In this document: positions 43,895-55,381 of the stretch, one piece after another
Position numbering within the stretch: the first letter of the stretch is position 1
Layout of the letters: each line of letters starts with the position of its first letter
DNA from: Dendrolimus kikuchii
Lineage: Eukaryota > Arthropoda > Insecta > Lepidoptera > Lasiocampidae
Direction of reading: 5' to 3'
DNA: 64,000 nucleotides
Assembly (NCBI GenBank): GCA_019925095.2
Contig: CM034403.1
Coordinates: 1,664,690 to 1,728,689, forward strand
Notes under the pieces: generated by a model
Seen by the model: the letters and a program-made list of their open reading frames with translations, nothing else
The model's database searches: none
What the model was told of the DNA's origin: nothing
Program-made: the position numbers and the translations under genes

Positions 43895-44160
43895 ATCTGT
43901 CGTAAGAGGCGACCAAACAACCCACAGCCAGGTGGTAGGGCATTTGCCCGACTGGATGGCTACCACCCCTAGTCTAAAGTATGTCGCCATAACAACCTTG
44001 AGTTGTGTTCCGGCATTTGTGACCAGGTTCCAGTCTCCCTTAAGAGAAAAACAGCGCATTTGTAGCACCTTTGCTGTTGCAAATGTCTATAGGCGATGGT
44101 AACCGCTTTCCATCAAGTGGGCCGTCTGCCTGTCTGCTGAACTCCTGCAATAAAAAAAAA
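43895..44160 (+). mobile_element. Family A retroelement, 5'-truncated
   Basis: Starts at CTGTCGTAAGAGGCGACC and ends CCTGCAATAAAAAAAAA. Directly followed by a SINE 2 tail. Confidence 0.7.
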
Positions 44161-44162
44161 AC

Positions 44163-44216
44163 GTAACTTACTTAATTTGGGGATATACAATATGTGTGTT
44201 TGTCTGCCGATTATTT
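44163..44216 (+). repeat. SINE family 2 tail
   Basis: Only TAACTTACTTAATTTGGGG through GTCTGCCGATTATTTA remains. Confidence 0.6.
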
Positions 44217-45184
44217 ATTGAATACTGTAAAGTGGATATAGTTCTATGATTTACAAACAAATTTATTCAATTTGGTTGATCAGTCTAATATTAGCCTTGA
44301 GTCATCAGAGACAACCAACAGAGACTGTCGTCGCCCACAAACGAAGTTAGAAAGCTGCTTGATTAAGTCATGCTTGAGGGATATTTGTAACCGACTTCAA
44401 AAAGGAGGAGGTTATATTATTTCTAAAACTATTCAAGTATTTTGCGCAACTAAAAAGAAAATGAATTTTGAAGTGAAATGAAAAACTGACACTAAATAGA
44501 GATAAACACGTAAATGTATAGGACTCAGCCAGCCAGAGAATGAGATACGAGTTTCACATTGTGCAGCACAGATTGGAGAGTCGATGAGACCTATGATTAA
44601 ACATAGGTCCAATTTGGACCGAAATAAAATGATCATTTGTTAGACAAATACAGTGAAAAATTTAAAATGAAACTTAAAAAGTTTATTTTTAATTATAATA
44701 TGTTGACGAATGTAGGCTAAACGAATTACATTTATATATTAATATAAGTTAGAGAAGAATTATCTGTGGGATATTCTCTGAAGAACACACAATATTCTTT
44801 AAAAAAAAACAACACTAAAAAGTACATAATCAATATTTTTACCACATCTTAAAACCGGTGCGAAGTAAAAAATAAAAAAACTATCAAATTTCCTCAAATT
44901 TGTTATGGTTTCTTTGTTTTTCTTGGCACCGGCTTCAAGATATGGTAGAATATTTTTTTCTTTTTAGTTTGAAGTCGATTTTTGTTATTTTTTTTTGTAT
45001 GTAACTGTTATTTGAATATCGGTATTAGGCAATACAAATATACTCTATGTTATATCGCTCTTTTTTATTAAACAGGCAAATAGAGGAACACTTTCCGTTA
45101 ATGGCACCTGAACAATAAAACTTTGGGAAAAAGCAATAAATATAGTCAACAATGACATTTTTAAATGTTGCAACACCTCATAAG
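44217..45184. other. No gene; inverted repeat 44836-44861 / 44926-44950
   Basis: Contains CCGACTTCAAAAAGGAGGAG (about 44390-44410), a phrase common in lepidopteran repeats, and a foldback of about 25-bp diverged arms (ACATCTTAAAACCGGTGC and GCACCGGCTTCAAGATATGG). No exon seen. Confidence 0.45.
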
Positions 45185-45262
45185 GCTGCCCATTGTACTA
45201 TCTTATAGTATTAATTAAATGTAATTCTTTTTGTTATGTTGGTGTACAATAAAGAGTAATTG
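45185..45262 (+). repeat. LINE 3' end fragment
   Basis: AAGGCTGCCCATTGTAC and GTTGGTGTACAATAAAGAGT match the terminal UTR at 12410-12490. Confidence 0.45.
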
Positions 45263-45275
45263 TATTGTTACTATA

Positions 45276-45409
45276 CGCAAGAGTTAACTTGAGACCTGAG
45301 CGGAATGCGCGCTCCCCTCCCGACCCCCGCCTTCTTACCGCTCACGCCATCGACGCGTCAGTACTTCGCGCTTACGTCATCCGAGCGAAGTTTCAAGTTA
45401 ACTCTTGCG
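45276..45409. mobile_element. MITE-like element with 17-bp TIRs
   Basis: CGCAAGAGTTAACTTGA (45276-45292) is the exact reverse complement of 45393-45409. The interior is C-rich (CCCCTCCCGACCCCCGCC). A target duplication is not certain (CTATA / TATAG nearby). Confidence 0.6.
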
Positions 45410-46385
45410 GGTTGTATAGAAATATAATACTATATACTTCTCCTCTCCATTTAATTTTAATATAAATAACTACATTAAAAACTTGTGTATTTTTGTTAAT
45501 TTGTTGATAACATTGGGGCATATAGAACTAAAAAGTTCACCATTTATCTAATGGGCACTCCATATGCTCACAAGAACATGAGAGGCTCAAGAAACATTCA
45601 CGTGGAATCGATTCTCTCATATTCTTTTACTGTAAAACGTGGAGCGCGTATAAAGCAATTAATATTGTAGTATACCTACAATTTATGATACAGCATTAAA
45701 CATAATCTGATCGTAAGTAATGTAAATGTTCAGCTTTTGAATGACTATTCTTCAAAAATAAAAATCTGCTCACAGTTCATTTAATACTGTCTAGAACCTA
45801 AATGGTTTATGGAAATTGTTAGCTAAAAGACAGGTGACAACAGGTAAAATAACATAGTACATATAAAAAGATCTACAGATTTTGACTAAAAATAAAATAT
45901 CCGGGAGAATTTCAACTGCACTCAAACAAGATATATCTTTGTCCAGTCAATAAGTCACAGATAGAAAGATAACCAACAAATGCGGTAAACACTTTGTGTC
46001 TATTACCGGTGGGTAAACAACCAAAAGTCTAAAAACGTTGCCATCTGGCTAATGGTAGTTCAATAGCTGGCAAAAAACCAGCTGATAGCTTTTTAGCTAG
46101 TGAGTGAATGACACGCCAACCGACAGCTGTCTGCTGACAGCTAAGCCATACTTACATTACTTTTATTCAACAACTACTAGCCTGTTGGCGGAGTGGTTAT
46201 CAACTTAGCCGTGACTATTTTGTGAACAACCGCTAATTAGCTGGCTTTTACAATATTTACCCATTTCTAGTGTCTATTAGGCTGACAGTTTAGCTATCAC
46301 ACCTGTCATTTATAACAAATACTATATAAAATATAATTTATTCCTAGCCATAAATAACTTTATTTTCTTGTTATCAATTGACAGT
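45410..46385. other. No gene seen
   Basis: AT-rich intergenic DNA. Scattered AGCTGTC / GACAGCT motifs near 46080-46160 are not organised enough to call. Confidence 0.4.
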
Positions 46386-46908
46386 ATCCTGTTGTCTATA
46401 ATATAATAAAATTCTAAACATACCATATCTGTATATTGAAGCAATTAAAAAAACAACTGGGATACTCTATATAAACAATGGAGACCACGATGCCTTCTTT
46501 TTAGATTTCCTGTCTGTTTGTTTGTGATTCACGTTAAAACTCCTGGGCCGATTTTGTTGCGGTTTTCGCTGATCGACAGCAAATTCTTAGACTTAAAATC
46601 TGCGCTACTTTATATTTAATATATTATATAAAGAATGATATAAAATGGTCAGATTAAAAAAAAATCGGATTCCAATGTGATTTTTTTTATTGATCGATAG
46701 TAAAGCTTATGTATTAAAATATGTGGATATTTTTTATCCTGGGAATCTAGCGGGAATTTGCCCAGGAGCGGTTTGCAGTTGTCCGGGTGCATAAAAATGA
46801 GCATATTTTGACACAGATTTCACTAAAATGATAGCTGCGGAATTTTTTGCTCGAGAATTTCACGAAAATTTCAAGTCAAGCGTGGACGAAGTCGCGGACA
46901 TATCCTAG
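46386..46908 (+). mobile_element. Helitron-like element
   Basis: Starts A/TCCTGTTGTCTATAATAT and ends GTGGACGAAGTCGCGGACAT, then ATCCTAG/T. Homologous to 27367-28315. Confidence 0.6.
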
Positions 46909-47235
46909 TATTTCATAAAAAAAAAAAACAGGAAATGATACTGAAATGCTTAATTTTGATCCAAATTGCTCTGTGTATTCGTCAAGAAATTAAAAAACCA
47001 ATAATTATAAAACACATCCAGCTGGAATAAGTTCATTAAAAGTACAAAATTCACCGTTGTACAACCAACTTTCAGCTAACTTCATACACATTTAGATGAA
47101 AAATGAAATTTTGACATGCCAAATGATGATTTTCAGTTAACCTCACAAGTCCAAACATCAGTTCCCCAAAGAGTTTCGTACCAGCGACTCGTAGCCATCA
47201 TAAACATTATGTACAGTTGCCCGTCGTTGTGGCAG

Positions 47236-47316
47236 TCAAGTGGCCTTCGATGCCTTCTCGTCGTCCTCGTCCTCCTCTTCTTCTTGGGCCATCAGCTGCC
47301 GCGCCAGCTGAAGAGC
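47236..47316 (-). CDS. I-2: Protein phosphatase inhibitor 2, exon 2 (C-terminus)
   Basis: Acceptor ATCATCTTCGATTCCAG/GCT, 81 nt, phase 0. It encodes ALQLARQLMAQEEEEDEDDE and KASKAT, then TGA. Joined to exon 1 it gives KMHYNEFQ/ALQLARQLM, matching the KLHYNE...LARQLI region of inhibitor 2 proteins, followed by the usual acidic tail. The tail is shorter than in vertebrate members (protein 160 aa against about 200). The antisense frame 47116-47346 is a shadow. Confidence 0.88.
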   Translation of the reverse strand, partial: ALQLARQLMAQEEEEDEDDEKASKAT

Positions 47317-47668
47317 CTGGAATCGAAGATGATAATAACAATGTAAAATTTGCTTTATATCTAAGGGGATTGGGTGTAAAAATGAATGGACCAATAAACC
47401 TCCTAGCAACATCCAGAATCCTAATCTGCAAACAGTTCTGAGTTTAAAATTATGCACAGAATGCAATCCTCTAATTTTGCACACTGAATTCCATCCAACG
47501 CTCAGTATAATGGCCATAATAAATCTCATTCAAATTGTTAACTATTTATTAACTATTGCAACACTGGTGCGATGCAACAGCAGCGCCACCTGTCGACCTC
47601 TTCTCCTTTTTCTACATGTATCACCTAAAACAGTGCTCTCACACAATATATCTTATATATTATATTTT

Positions 47669-47870
47669 CTTAAGTTTTCGCGACTTGTATACATAATAAA
47701 ACTACGTTCGGTAATTTTCAAAACAAGTGTCAAAACTTTAACAATACTCGTTGACACTTGACATCTTTGTCTTCCGTGATCACGGCCACTGGAAAGTGGC
47801 CGAAACGTCGGAAAAACCAAAATCAAATAAAATTACCGCGCTTAAAACCGTTAAAACGTAGTTTTATTAT
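47669..47870. mobile_element. Foldback family C element, short
   Basis: Left end CTTAAGTTTTCGCGACTTGT, right end CGCTTAAAACCGTTAAAACG then TAGTTTTATTAT, with CCGTGATCACGGCCACTGG between. About 200 bp, an internally deleted derivative. Confidence 0.65.
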
Positions 47871-48439
47871 ATCTTATATATTATCAAAAAGCTAATGTGT
47901 GTCATTGGAAGCTCTCACCACAATCCCCTACACAAATCTACAATTCATTAGTCAACTCCAAGAACCCTAAAACATCCAGGGATAAGCTTGACTTAGCTGC
48001 CATAATGCTGAGGCCATATCAACACTGTGTACACAAACTATGCTAAGACATGCAATTACTACACATACACAAAAACTGAACTAGAGTGTATAGTTTATTT
48101 TATGTATCTTTGATTTTGATGGAATTATAGATACGAAACCTTTGCCTCCGTTTTGTTTCGCCGCGCCATCGCCCCTTCCATTCGTTCATCCGCGGTCTAC
48201 AACATGTACTCCCAATTATAATATTGTAATTAATCATTTAAAGTAATTAAAAGGTATATCTGAATAAATCTTTTTATTCCCACAGATTTGATAATTTTAT
48301 AAGTCAGAAAAGCTTAATTCCCTAAAGGACTCATAAAATCTATATTAAAAAAGATAAACAAAATTTTAATTAAATTAATTCTATTTGTGGGAGGTTCGAA
48401 GAGACCCTACTAAACTACTTAAGTAAAATCAGGATGAAT

Positions 48440-48600
48440 GAATTAATGAAAACTCTTTATTGTTCACCATAAACTTAAATCTAGAGTTCTAGACAATTGA
48501 TATGGATACATTTGCGTTAGAACAATGGGCGGCCTTATCGCTTATAGCGATCTCTTCCAGGCAACCCAGTGTCTAATGAGATTTTAAACGAAATTTCAGT
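48440..48600 (-). repeat. LINE 3' UTR fragment
   Basis: Reverse complement reads GGTTGCCTGGAAGAGATCGC and GGTGAACAATAAAGAGTTTT, related to the UTR after 12164. Confidence 0.5.
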
Positions 48601-48734
48601 TATAAGATTTTTGGTGGTGTATTATAAAAAATAGAGTAAAATATAAATAAAGTACTATATACTTATATATACAATTAGATATACGAGGATATTATAAATA
48701 TATATACATTCATTTAATGCAACAATTTTTTTAT

Positions 48735-49167
48735 TATGTTATTGCAGGAATTCAGCGGACAAGCAGACGGCCCACTGGATGGAAAGCGGTTACTGTGAAT
48801 GTAATATAATGTAAATGCGCTGCTGCTCTCTTAAAGGAGACTGGAACCTGGTCACTAATTTTTTTTATTTTTTTTTTATTGCAGGAGTTCAGCAGACAGG
48901 CAGACGGCCCACTTGGTGGAAAGCGGTTACCATCGCCAATGGACATTTGCAACACCAAAGGTGCTACAAATGCGCTGCTGCTCTCTTAAAGGACTAATGC
49001 CGGAACACAATTCAAGGTTATTATGGCGGTATACTCTAGACCAGGGGTGGTAGCTATCCAGTCGGGCAAATGCCCTACCACCTGGCTGTGGGTTGTTTGG
49101 TCGCCTATTACGACAGGCCGCCCGGCCGCAGGAAATTGTATTCTTTCTCCGTTCCTGCACGGATAAA
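48735..49167 (-). mobile_element. Family A retroelement with a second family A copy inside
   Basis: The outer copy runs 48735-48859 and continues 48993-49167. Its small internal rearrangement (TTACTGTGAATGTAATATAA) replaces the usual CCATCGCCTATGG region. The inner copy occupies 48860-48992. Confidence 0.8.
48860..48992 (-). mobile_element. 5'-truncated family A insertion with 6-bp TSD
   Basis: Starts with poly(T) and stops within the body at CTCTTAAAGG. ACTAAT flanks it (48854-48859 and 48993-48998), and removing it restores the outer copy's expected sequence GGTCACTAATGCCGG. Confidence 0.82.
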
Positions 49168-49169
49168 TT

Positions 49170-49785
49170 TTATTTAATAGACCAATAATGGTCAGTGACC
49201 ATACGTTTAAATGTAGTAATTGATTTAGCTTGTCTGATTGAAAAGAGGAGGGAGTTCCGAACAGCCTGTACGGCAAAAGAATTTCCAACGAAGGAAGAAG
49301 TGTGTGCAGGTATTGTTAACAAAAGATTTTCATTTGAGCGCAAATTGCAGAAATGAGATTGATAAAGAAAACTAAAAAGTTCCTTTAAATATGGGGGAGA
49401 ACAAGGATTGTAAAGGATATTGTGCAAAAGTGAGAGTAAGTGAACATTCCGGCGAAAGCAAATAAGTAACCATTTAAGCTTATCGCGAAATTCGGAGACA
49501 TGGTCATATTTACGCAAACCAAATATAAACCGGTTACATACATTCTGAAGGCGTTCTAGCTTATATAGTTGTTCCTGGGTTATGTCTAGATAGCAGGCAT
49601 CTGCATAATCAGGTAGGGGGAGAAGCAAGGATTGTGCAAGCATAACCTTAGTAGCAGTAGGTAGGAAATTCTTCAACCTTCTGAGCGAAGCGAATGACGC
49701 AAAGTTTCCTACTAATTTCAGTTACATGAGGCTGCCAAGACAGACAGACTGTCAATGACGACTCCCAGATTGGATGTTGCACTTT
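49170..49785 (-). pseudogene. LINE (CR1/jockey group) ORF2 C-terminus
   Basis: 168 codons open to a stop at 49170: LKNFLP-like start, then DYADACYLDITQEQLYKLE, RFIFGLRKYDHVSEFRDKL, and SIRQAKSITTFKRM. Upstream, frame-shifted LINE residues (NLGVVIDSLSV, WQPHVTEISRKLC) extend to about 49785. Clearly related to 11568-12164 and inactive. Its stop almost touches the 5' end of the family A copy. Confidence 0.8.
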
Positions 49786-49849
49786 GAACTTTTATTAGGC
49801 ATATATGACATGTACTACAGTATTCATGGATCTTGTGAGATGCCACACC

Positions 49850-50420
49850 TCTTTGTTCCACTCCCCCAACTATCAGCTATGTGGACGATATGATGCTGCT
49901 GGTTCCATCAGTTGCAGCCTTACGTTAGATGATTGTAGTTTGTGAGACATGCCTCATCACACAGTTTGGTATATAATGTCAAAAAGACTGAATACATGTT
50001 GTTTAAAGCTGGAGCTAAGCGTCCACTATTACCTGAAGGGAGGTCCTAGACGATAATGTGGTCATGGATAGCGAACTAATCCTAGGCCATTGTCAGTCTG
50101 GTCTTATTTGCTTGGTGTACAGAAAGGCTTTCTGTACCTCTCCGTACTCGGCAAGACTGTGCTTCAAATATACCCAAAGCGCTTACAATGCCCTACGAGT
50201 CCAGTACAATAATTCCTTCAGTGTTGTTGGGGCGACCGCACTTGTGCAGTACGTCATTTATGGTCGCTGAAGCGCACTTTGAGGCTTTATAACGTGCAAA
50301 AAAAACAGTTTTTGTAAAACAGTTTGTAACAGTTTTGTAAACAGTGTTGTTGTAGTGGGAGCAACAACAGCATCCTAAAGCTAAAGGGAATAGCCGATAA
50401 ATCTGACTGCCCACTGATAT
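49850..50420 (+). pseudogene. LINE reverse-transcriptase relic with YVDD box
   Basis: SYVDDMMLLVPS (Tyr-Val-Asp-Asp codons at 49878-49889) is the reverse transcriptase catalytic box. After frameshifts come YTQSAYNALRVQYNNSF and GRPHLCSTSFMVAEAHFEAL, the usual downstream order in one LINE type. Multiple stops: a dead copy in the I-2 intron. Confidence 0.65.
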
Positions 50421-50566
50421 AGTCCTTCCTTAAGAGGCCCAAATCAGTGTTAGTCATTAATTACTAGCATAAGGAAAAAATATTATTCATGATATTATTG
50501 TGTGTGTGTTTATGTGGGTGTCTATATTGGACTGTGGTGTCTTGTAATAAACAAATTATTATTATA

Positions 50567-50790
50567 CTAGCTGTGCCTGCGACTTCATCTGGGTGAATTA
50601 TTTTTCACAGGACCCTAATTTTAAAAGTAGCCTAAGTTAGTTAGTAGCCATAGTCCCGTCAAAATCCAGCCATTTCAAAGATTAGCCGAGATATCTAGAA
50701 AAACAGACAAAAATTTTAAAATTGCATTTTCAGAATCCTGTTCTGAATTATCCCCCCTGATTTTCTTCAGATTTTTATTTTGAAATTACA
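50567..50790 (-). mobile_element. Helitron-like element
   Basis: Minus-strand end GATGAAGTCGCAGGCACAG, then CTAG/T at 50567-50570. The body has TCAAAATCCAGCC. The right boundary is approximate. Confidence 0.5.
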
Positions 50791-50889
50791 AACAGACACT
50801 TCAATTTTATTAATCTGGTATACACCATCACAGTTACCACTGTCATTTACACATAAAAAGATAATACAAAATAGTATAATACAGTATAT

Positions 50890-51143
50890 GACGGCCTCTG
50901 TGGTTGAGCCGGCTAAGCCTTTGTCGGCCTACCTCATTGCAACGCAGAGGCTCCGGCTCCGGGTTCGATTCTTAGTATAGTAAATTTCGGAAACATATTT
51001 TCTCCATTATTTACTATGGTCTGGGTGTCTGAGATCAGCCCCAGAGTAGTCCGTTGTATATTACCCATAACACAAGTGTAACTTGCTTAATTTGGGGATA
51101 CACAATATGTGTGTTTGTCTGCCGATTATTATTATTATTATTA
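50890..51143 (+). mobile_element. tRNA-derived SINE, family 2
   Basis: A box TGGTTGAGCCGG, B box GGTTCGATTC (50962-50971), and the body ending GTCTGCCGATTATTATTATT. The arm between the boxes is longer than in the 9203 copy. Confidence 0.8.
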
Positions 51144-52117
51144 TAGAGTGTAGTATAGAATATGAAGAGTCTAAAATTGTTTCAGATGAATAATAAAATG
51201 AGTGCTAATAAATAAAATCGATAGTTGTATATATATAATACAAAAAGCAATTAGATTCTGTAAATATCAATATCAGTAGAGCAAAAATAAATCATTGTTA
51301 CAAGATGTCCACCACAGTAGTCATGGGAACCATAGTGTACATTAATAACCCATAGACAATCGTTATAGATAATATTTTTAGTCGATTTATAAGATGATTT
51401 GATTTATAATTAAATCACCATTTTCTACTTAATTTTATAAGCCCACTAAATTATCCTCTAAATAATTTAGTTCATCAGTAATTAATTATTATAATTTTTT
51501 TTCTGATCCTGGCAACACTATGGTGTTTTAGCAATGATGCAATATTATTGTTTTGTAGGGTAGTATTTTCGTATAAACGGCGTAGCGGCGTGTAGACGGT
51601 GTTCATTGCTCACTGTGCTGTGTGAATAGCTACATCAAAGGCTTAACAATAACGGGGGAAACCCTGCCCAAATAGTAAATATTTGGTATATTTGGTACTT
51701 TCTTACCCAAATCTCTGCAAGGCAGTTACATCATATATGGGTATAATACAAACAATGCAATTGTGTGGAACTTAATAATGGTTAACTATCATGAGGGACA
51801 CACCCTGTTGTGTACAATGAAGGTAGTTTGTAATCTAGCAGTCTGGATGAAGTAACCTATAAGATAACAGTGAGTGCTTTAACTCAAGGCTCAGATTTAT
51901 CAGGTATTAGTGCATTCATGCAGGACAGCTATCACTATTGGTTCATGGTTTACTCCGATTAAGCACAAATTAGTGGTTGAATTTAAAACAAAACCATTTA
52001 TTATTGTTGTCTCACTCTGTTTATGTAGGATTTGTATGAAAGAAAATATTCTCTTTATTTTGATATATGATAGATAGTGTAGGCCACCTTGAACCGCCGT
52101 TCCCGGTCTGCCGCTAT

Positions 52118-52155
52118 AGCTAATATGAAGCCTGCCCTCAGGCTTCATATTAGCT
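52118..52155. repeat. Perfect 17-bp stem hairpin with CCCT loop
   Basis: AGCTAATATGAAGCCTG and its exact reverse complement flank a 4-nt loop. Located in the I-2 intron. Confidence 0.9.
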
Positions 52156-53594
52156 GTCGCCCATTCTCAACAAGTAGTGCATTGTGTCGCCCCCTAGTCG
52201 GTGTCGTTAGATTCATCCCCCTCTCATGGTAACAGTCAAGCTGAGGTAAAGCCCCCTAGGGAGTTCTCTCAAGCAAGTTGTCCCCCGGGCTAGTTGCCCC
52301 CAAAAACCCCGATAAAGTTGTGAGGACTTCGGACCAACAACATAAAGTCAAGTCGAATAAAAAAAATCATTAACACAATCTTAATACAGGTGGAGCAGGA
52401 GCATTACATATATCATTTCTCATTAATATTACACAGTGCAAAGGGCAGCAGAAGGAAAAATGTAACAATGGTCTTCTGAGCATGTCATAAATATTTATCA
52501 GTTTAAAGAATAATTGAACAATAAGTGGTGGGTAAAAATAAAATAAATTTTGATAAGATGATAAGCAGATGCGATGTGAGGATAAAAGATTGTAGTTATT
52601 AATTACCTACTGTTAGTACCCATTTAGTACTTTACTGTTGAATACCAAACTACCAATCACTATGATTTGATTAAATAATTGACAGCAATATTGTTAATTC
52701 CTTGACCTTCTGAGAAGTTTTTTTGAAAGAATATATATTATTTTGTATATGTAGAAATTCATTGAACTTATTTATATATTGAATTGAGATAATTTATAGT
52801 TTTGACTGCAAGTCAAAAGTTCTTTTACTAATAAAAATAGAGAATGTTGTTGCCTTCCACTATGCTCCCTTATACCACACTTAAAATTATCCCAATTAAC
52901 AACTATTAATATTAACAAATAGTAAATGGTATACTTATACGATTAACTAATTTTAATATATTAATTTAATATTCAATATAAAAATATTAAACCATCATGA
53001 TTTCTGTCAACTCTACTATAATAATAATAACATTATGCTTGCTATGCTTATAACAATATTTTGTAATGGTTTATGAAGGCAGTCTCAGATCAAATGGGTA
53101 GTACAATATTTTAGAGAAACATATTTTTTTATCAATTTCCTACCTAAATTATTTCCCTTATATTTATGACAATAATAGTGGCTTAATTTCTTCAAACATG
53201 CAAGTGGTATTACTAAGACAATATTGATCCATTTGTACATGAATAATTGGACACAATAACACATATTAGTGATACTACAATTCCATACATACATTCAGTT
53301 GCATCATAAACAAATTAATAGCCAAGGCAATAAGCTCTAATGAGTTTATACAGCATATGATATCATTTTCAATTCATGAATCATAAGGATGTTTAAGGGT
53401 GGAGTATATAATATATACCTTTATTTTATTAGGTGTGTAGGACGGTGGAGGGGGCAGGTAGGGAGGAATACTTACCCCTTCTGTAACCTCTATGTCAAGA
53501 AAATGTATAGTTCTTTTTCCACCCACTCTCCGCCCCTCCCATTACTTAAAATAAAGGTGCCCTATATCTATACCCCACCCACGCTTAAACTTAC

Positions 53595-53996
53595 CTGGAA
53601 TTCATTATAATGCATTTTTCTTTTTTTCTCGAACTCGAGTCGCCGCTGGCGCACGTCTTCTGGCTCTTGCATATCCTCATCACTGTCACAAGATTCCATA
53701 CACTTCGGCGGCTTGTTCATACTGGCGGCTAGCTTTGCTGCCAGAATATTGGCGTCTAGTTCGTCCGATGGCTCCAAATCTCCGTCAATAGCTTCCGAAA
53801 AAGGTGTTTTTGGTTCATCAACCTTCATGTGCCCATAATCCTTATTTGGCGGGTGAAACGTCTCTATAATGTTCATTTCATCAAAGCGTTGTTCCTTAGC
53901 TCGTTTGCTTGTTGACGCACTCCCATCTGCGCCGTCAATGCTCCTAGAAGTCTTCAGTATGCCTTTAGAGGGCTTTTTCTGTAGATTTTGCGCCAT
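53595..53996 (-). CDS. I-2: Protein phosphatase inhibitor 2, exon 1
   Basis: I-2 binds and inhibits protein phosphatase 1 and is regulated by GSK3-type phosphorylation (family knowledge). 134 residues from ATG at 53996 to donor CAG/GTAAG. Motifs in order: KGILK (residues 11-15, the PP1-binding SILK-type motif), RFDEMNI (37-43), a FHPPNKDYGHMKVDEPKTPF block ending in the TP phosphosite (Thr64), and KMHYNE (127-132), the start of the inhibitory helix. The ATG sits in AAGAATGGCG with no longer upstream frame. It is transcribed away from ave, sharing a 1.4-kb upstream region. Confidence 0.92.
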
Positions 53997-54313
53997 TCTT
54001 GATTTTAATAAATATTTTTATTGATTTCAAAAAGATTTTAGGTAAAAACCAGTTTTTATTTTATTTTTCAGCTGACGACAAACTTGCGGAAACTTTACAT
54101 GACAGCTGGTAGTTAGAATGACAGTGACACTAAAACTATCATTATAGGCGCGTTCGTGACATAGCTCACCACGCTCAAAGTGCTCTATCAGCCTTTCCAC
54201 AAAGCGACCACTATCGTTATGTTCGTGGTGAAAAGTCGTTATTTTCGATCACGCAGCGCTCACAACAACCTATGCCAAGCAGTGGGTCGAAATGAGCACT
54301 AAACACAGAGCAA

Positions 54314-54690
54314 TAATTCTCTCTATCGATTGACATTAAAAAAGGCGCGATTTACAAATCAAACATTGACATTTGTGTATTTCGTCGTTAATTACATCAA
54401 TGCTCCATAATCCATTCCACTAGATTTTATGATTGTAATGCCCGCAAACAAGTAGAATGGAAAAAATCACGGAGATACATAGTATGGTAGTTTGTGGTTG
54501 TGAGTCTCTTGTGGAAAGTAGCCGTTGTGTTGTATTTTTTTTTATATTTAAGGCTTGGCAACTAGGCTTTTAAGCCAGGCGCCGTTGTATTGTAGGCTAT
54601 AATCGACGTCATTCAACGGAGTTCTTGTGAAAACTCGAAAGGCCACATTTGGCTATATAGTTCACATTTCTCGCAAAAACAGATAATTAC
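54314..54690. repeat. Tandem duplication, unit 1 (377 bp)
   Basis: Identical to 54691-55067 except for about five differences (for example GATACATAG against GATACGTAG). It includes about 150 bp of a jockey-like LINE UTR, so the duplication came after that insertion. Confidence 0.92.
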
Positions 54691-55067
54691 TAATTCTCTC
54701 TATCGATTGACATTAAAAAAGGCGCGATTTACAAATCAAACATTGACATTTGTGTATTTCGTCGTTAATTACATCAATGCTCCATAATCCATTCCACTAG
54801 ATTTTATGATTGTAATGCCCGCAAACAAGTAGAATGGAAAAAATCACGGAGATACGTAGTATGGTAGTTTGTGGTTGTGAGTCTCTTGTGGAAAGTAGCC
54901 GTTGGTTGTATTTTTTTTTTATATTTAAGGCTTGGCAACTAGGCCTTTAAGCCAGGCGCCGTTGTATTGTAGGCTATAATCGACGTCATTCAACGGAGTT
55001 CTTGTGAAAACTCGAAAGGCCACATTTGGCTAAATAGTTCACATTTCTCGCAAAAACAGATAATTAC
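54691..55067. repeat. Tandem duplication, unit 2 (377 bp)
   Basis: Second unit, in direct orientation and immediately adjacent. It retains continuity with the rest of the jockey-like UTR to 55183, so it is the ancestral right side. Confidence 0.92.
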
Positions 55068-55183
55068 TACTCAAAAACTATCAATATCCTACAACTATTG
55101 TTCATTTTAGAGTAATTTTACACATTTTTAGAAAATAAAACTGCATAGCACAACGTCTGCTTTCAGTTCGCGCCAAAAACTCC
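54918..55183 (-). mobile_element. Jockey-like LINE 3' UTR
   Basis: GGCTTGGCAACTAGGCC at one end and CGCGCCAAAAACTCC at the other, as in 36528-36790. A partial duplicate is at 54541-54690. Confidence 0.65.
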
Positions 55184-55381
55184 TGTTGTATTTTTATCTC
55201 TCTGATCCATAGATCACACCATAGATGCTCTGATCTTTTCACTTTTCATACCAACTTTCAATTCTTTTTATTTGTAATTGTTTACAAATAAACTACTGTT
55301 TCCGTATTATACCTATTATTACTAAACGTTTATATTAAATCTTGATAAGAATCGATTTTAAATAAAAGTACAACCCAGAAA

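Larger units (their letters stand above)
47317..53594 (-). other. Intron of I-2 (6.3 kb)
   Basis: Single intron with donor GTAAG at 53594 and acceptor CAG at 47317. It holds several transposon relics and no further I-2 exon: the flanking coding phases join directly into a conserved motif, so none is needed. 51144-52117 and 52156-53567 show nothing recognisable. Confidence 0.75.
53997..55381. promoter_or_regulatory. Divergent upstream region of I-2 and ave
   Basis: Both genes must start transcription here. The part proximal to I-2 (54110-54300) is less AT-rich, with TTCGTGACATAGCTCACCAC and GCGACCACTATCG. The middle is a 377-bp tandem duplication, and a jockey-like UTR occupies 54918-55183. 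No TATA box is assigned; which part is the promoter is inference. Confidence 0.5.

Noticed and set aside
47116..47441. Plus-strand ORFs with Pro/Arg-rich or Leu-rich sequence
   Set aside because: Antisense shadows of I-2 exon 2, caused by its GAG/GAC repeat.
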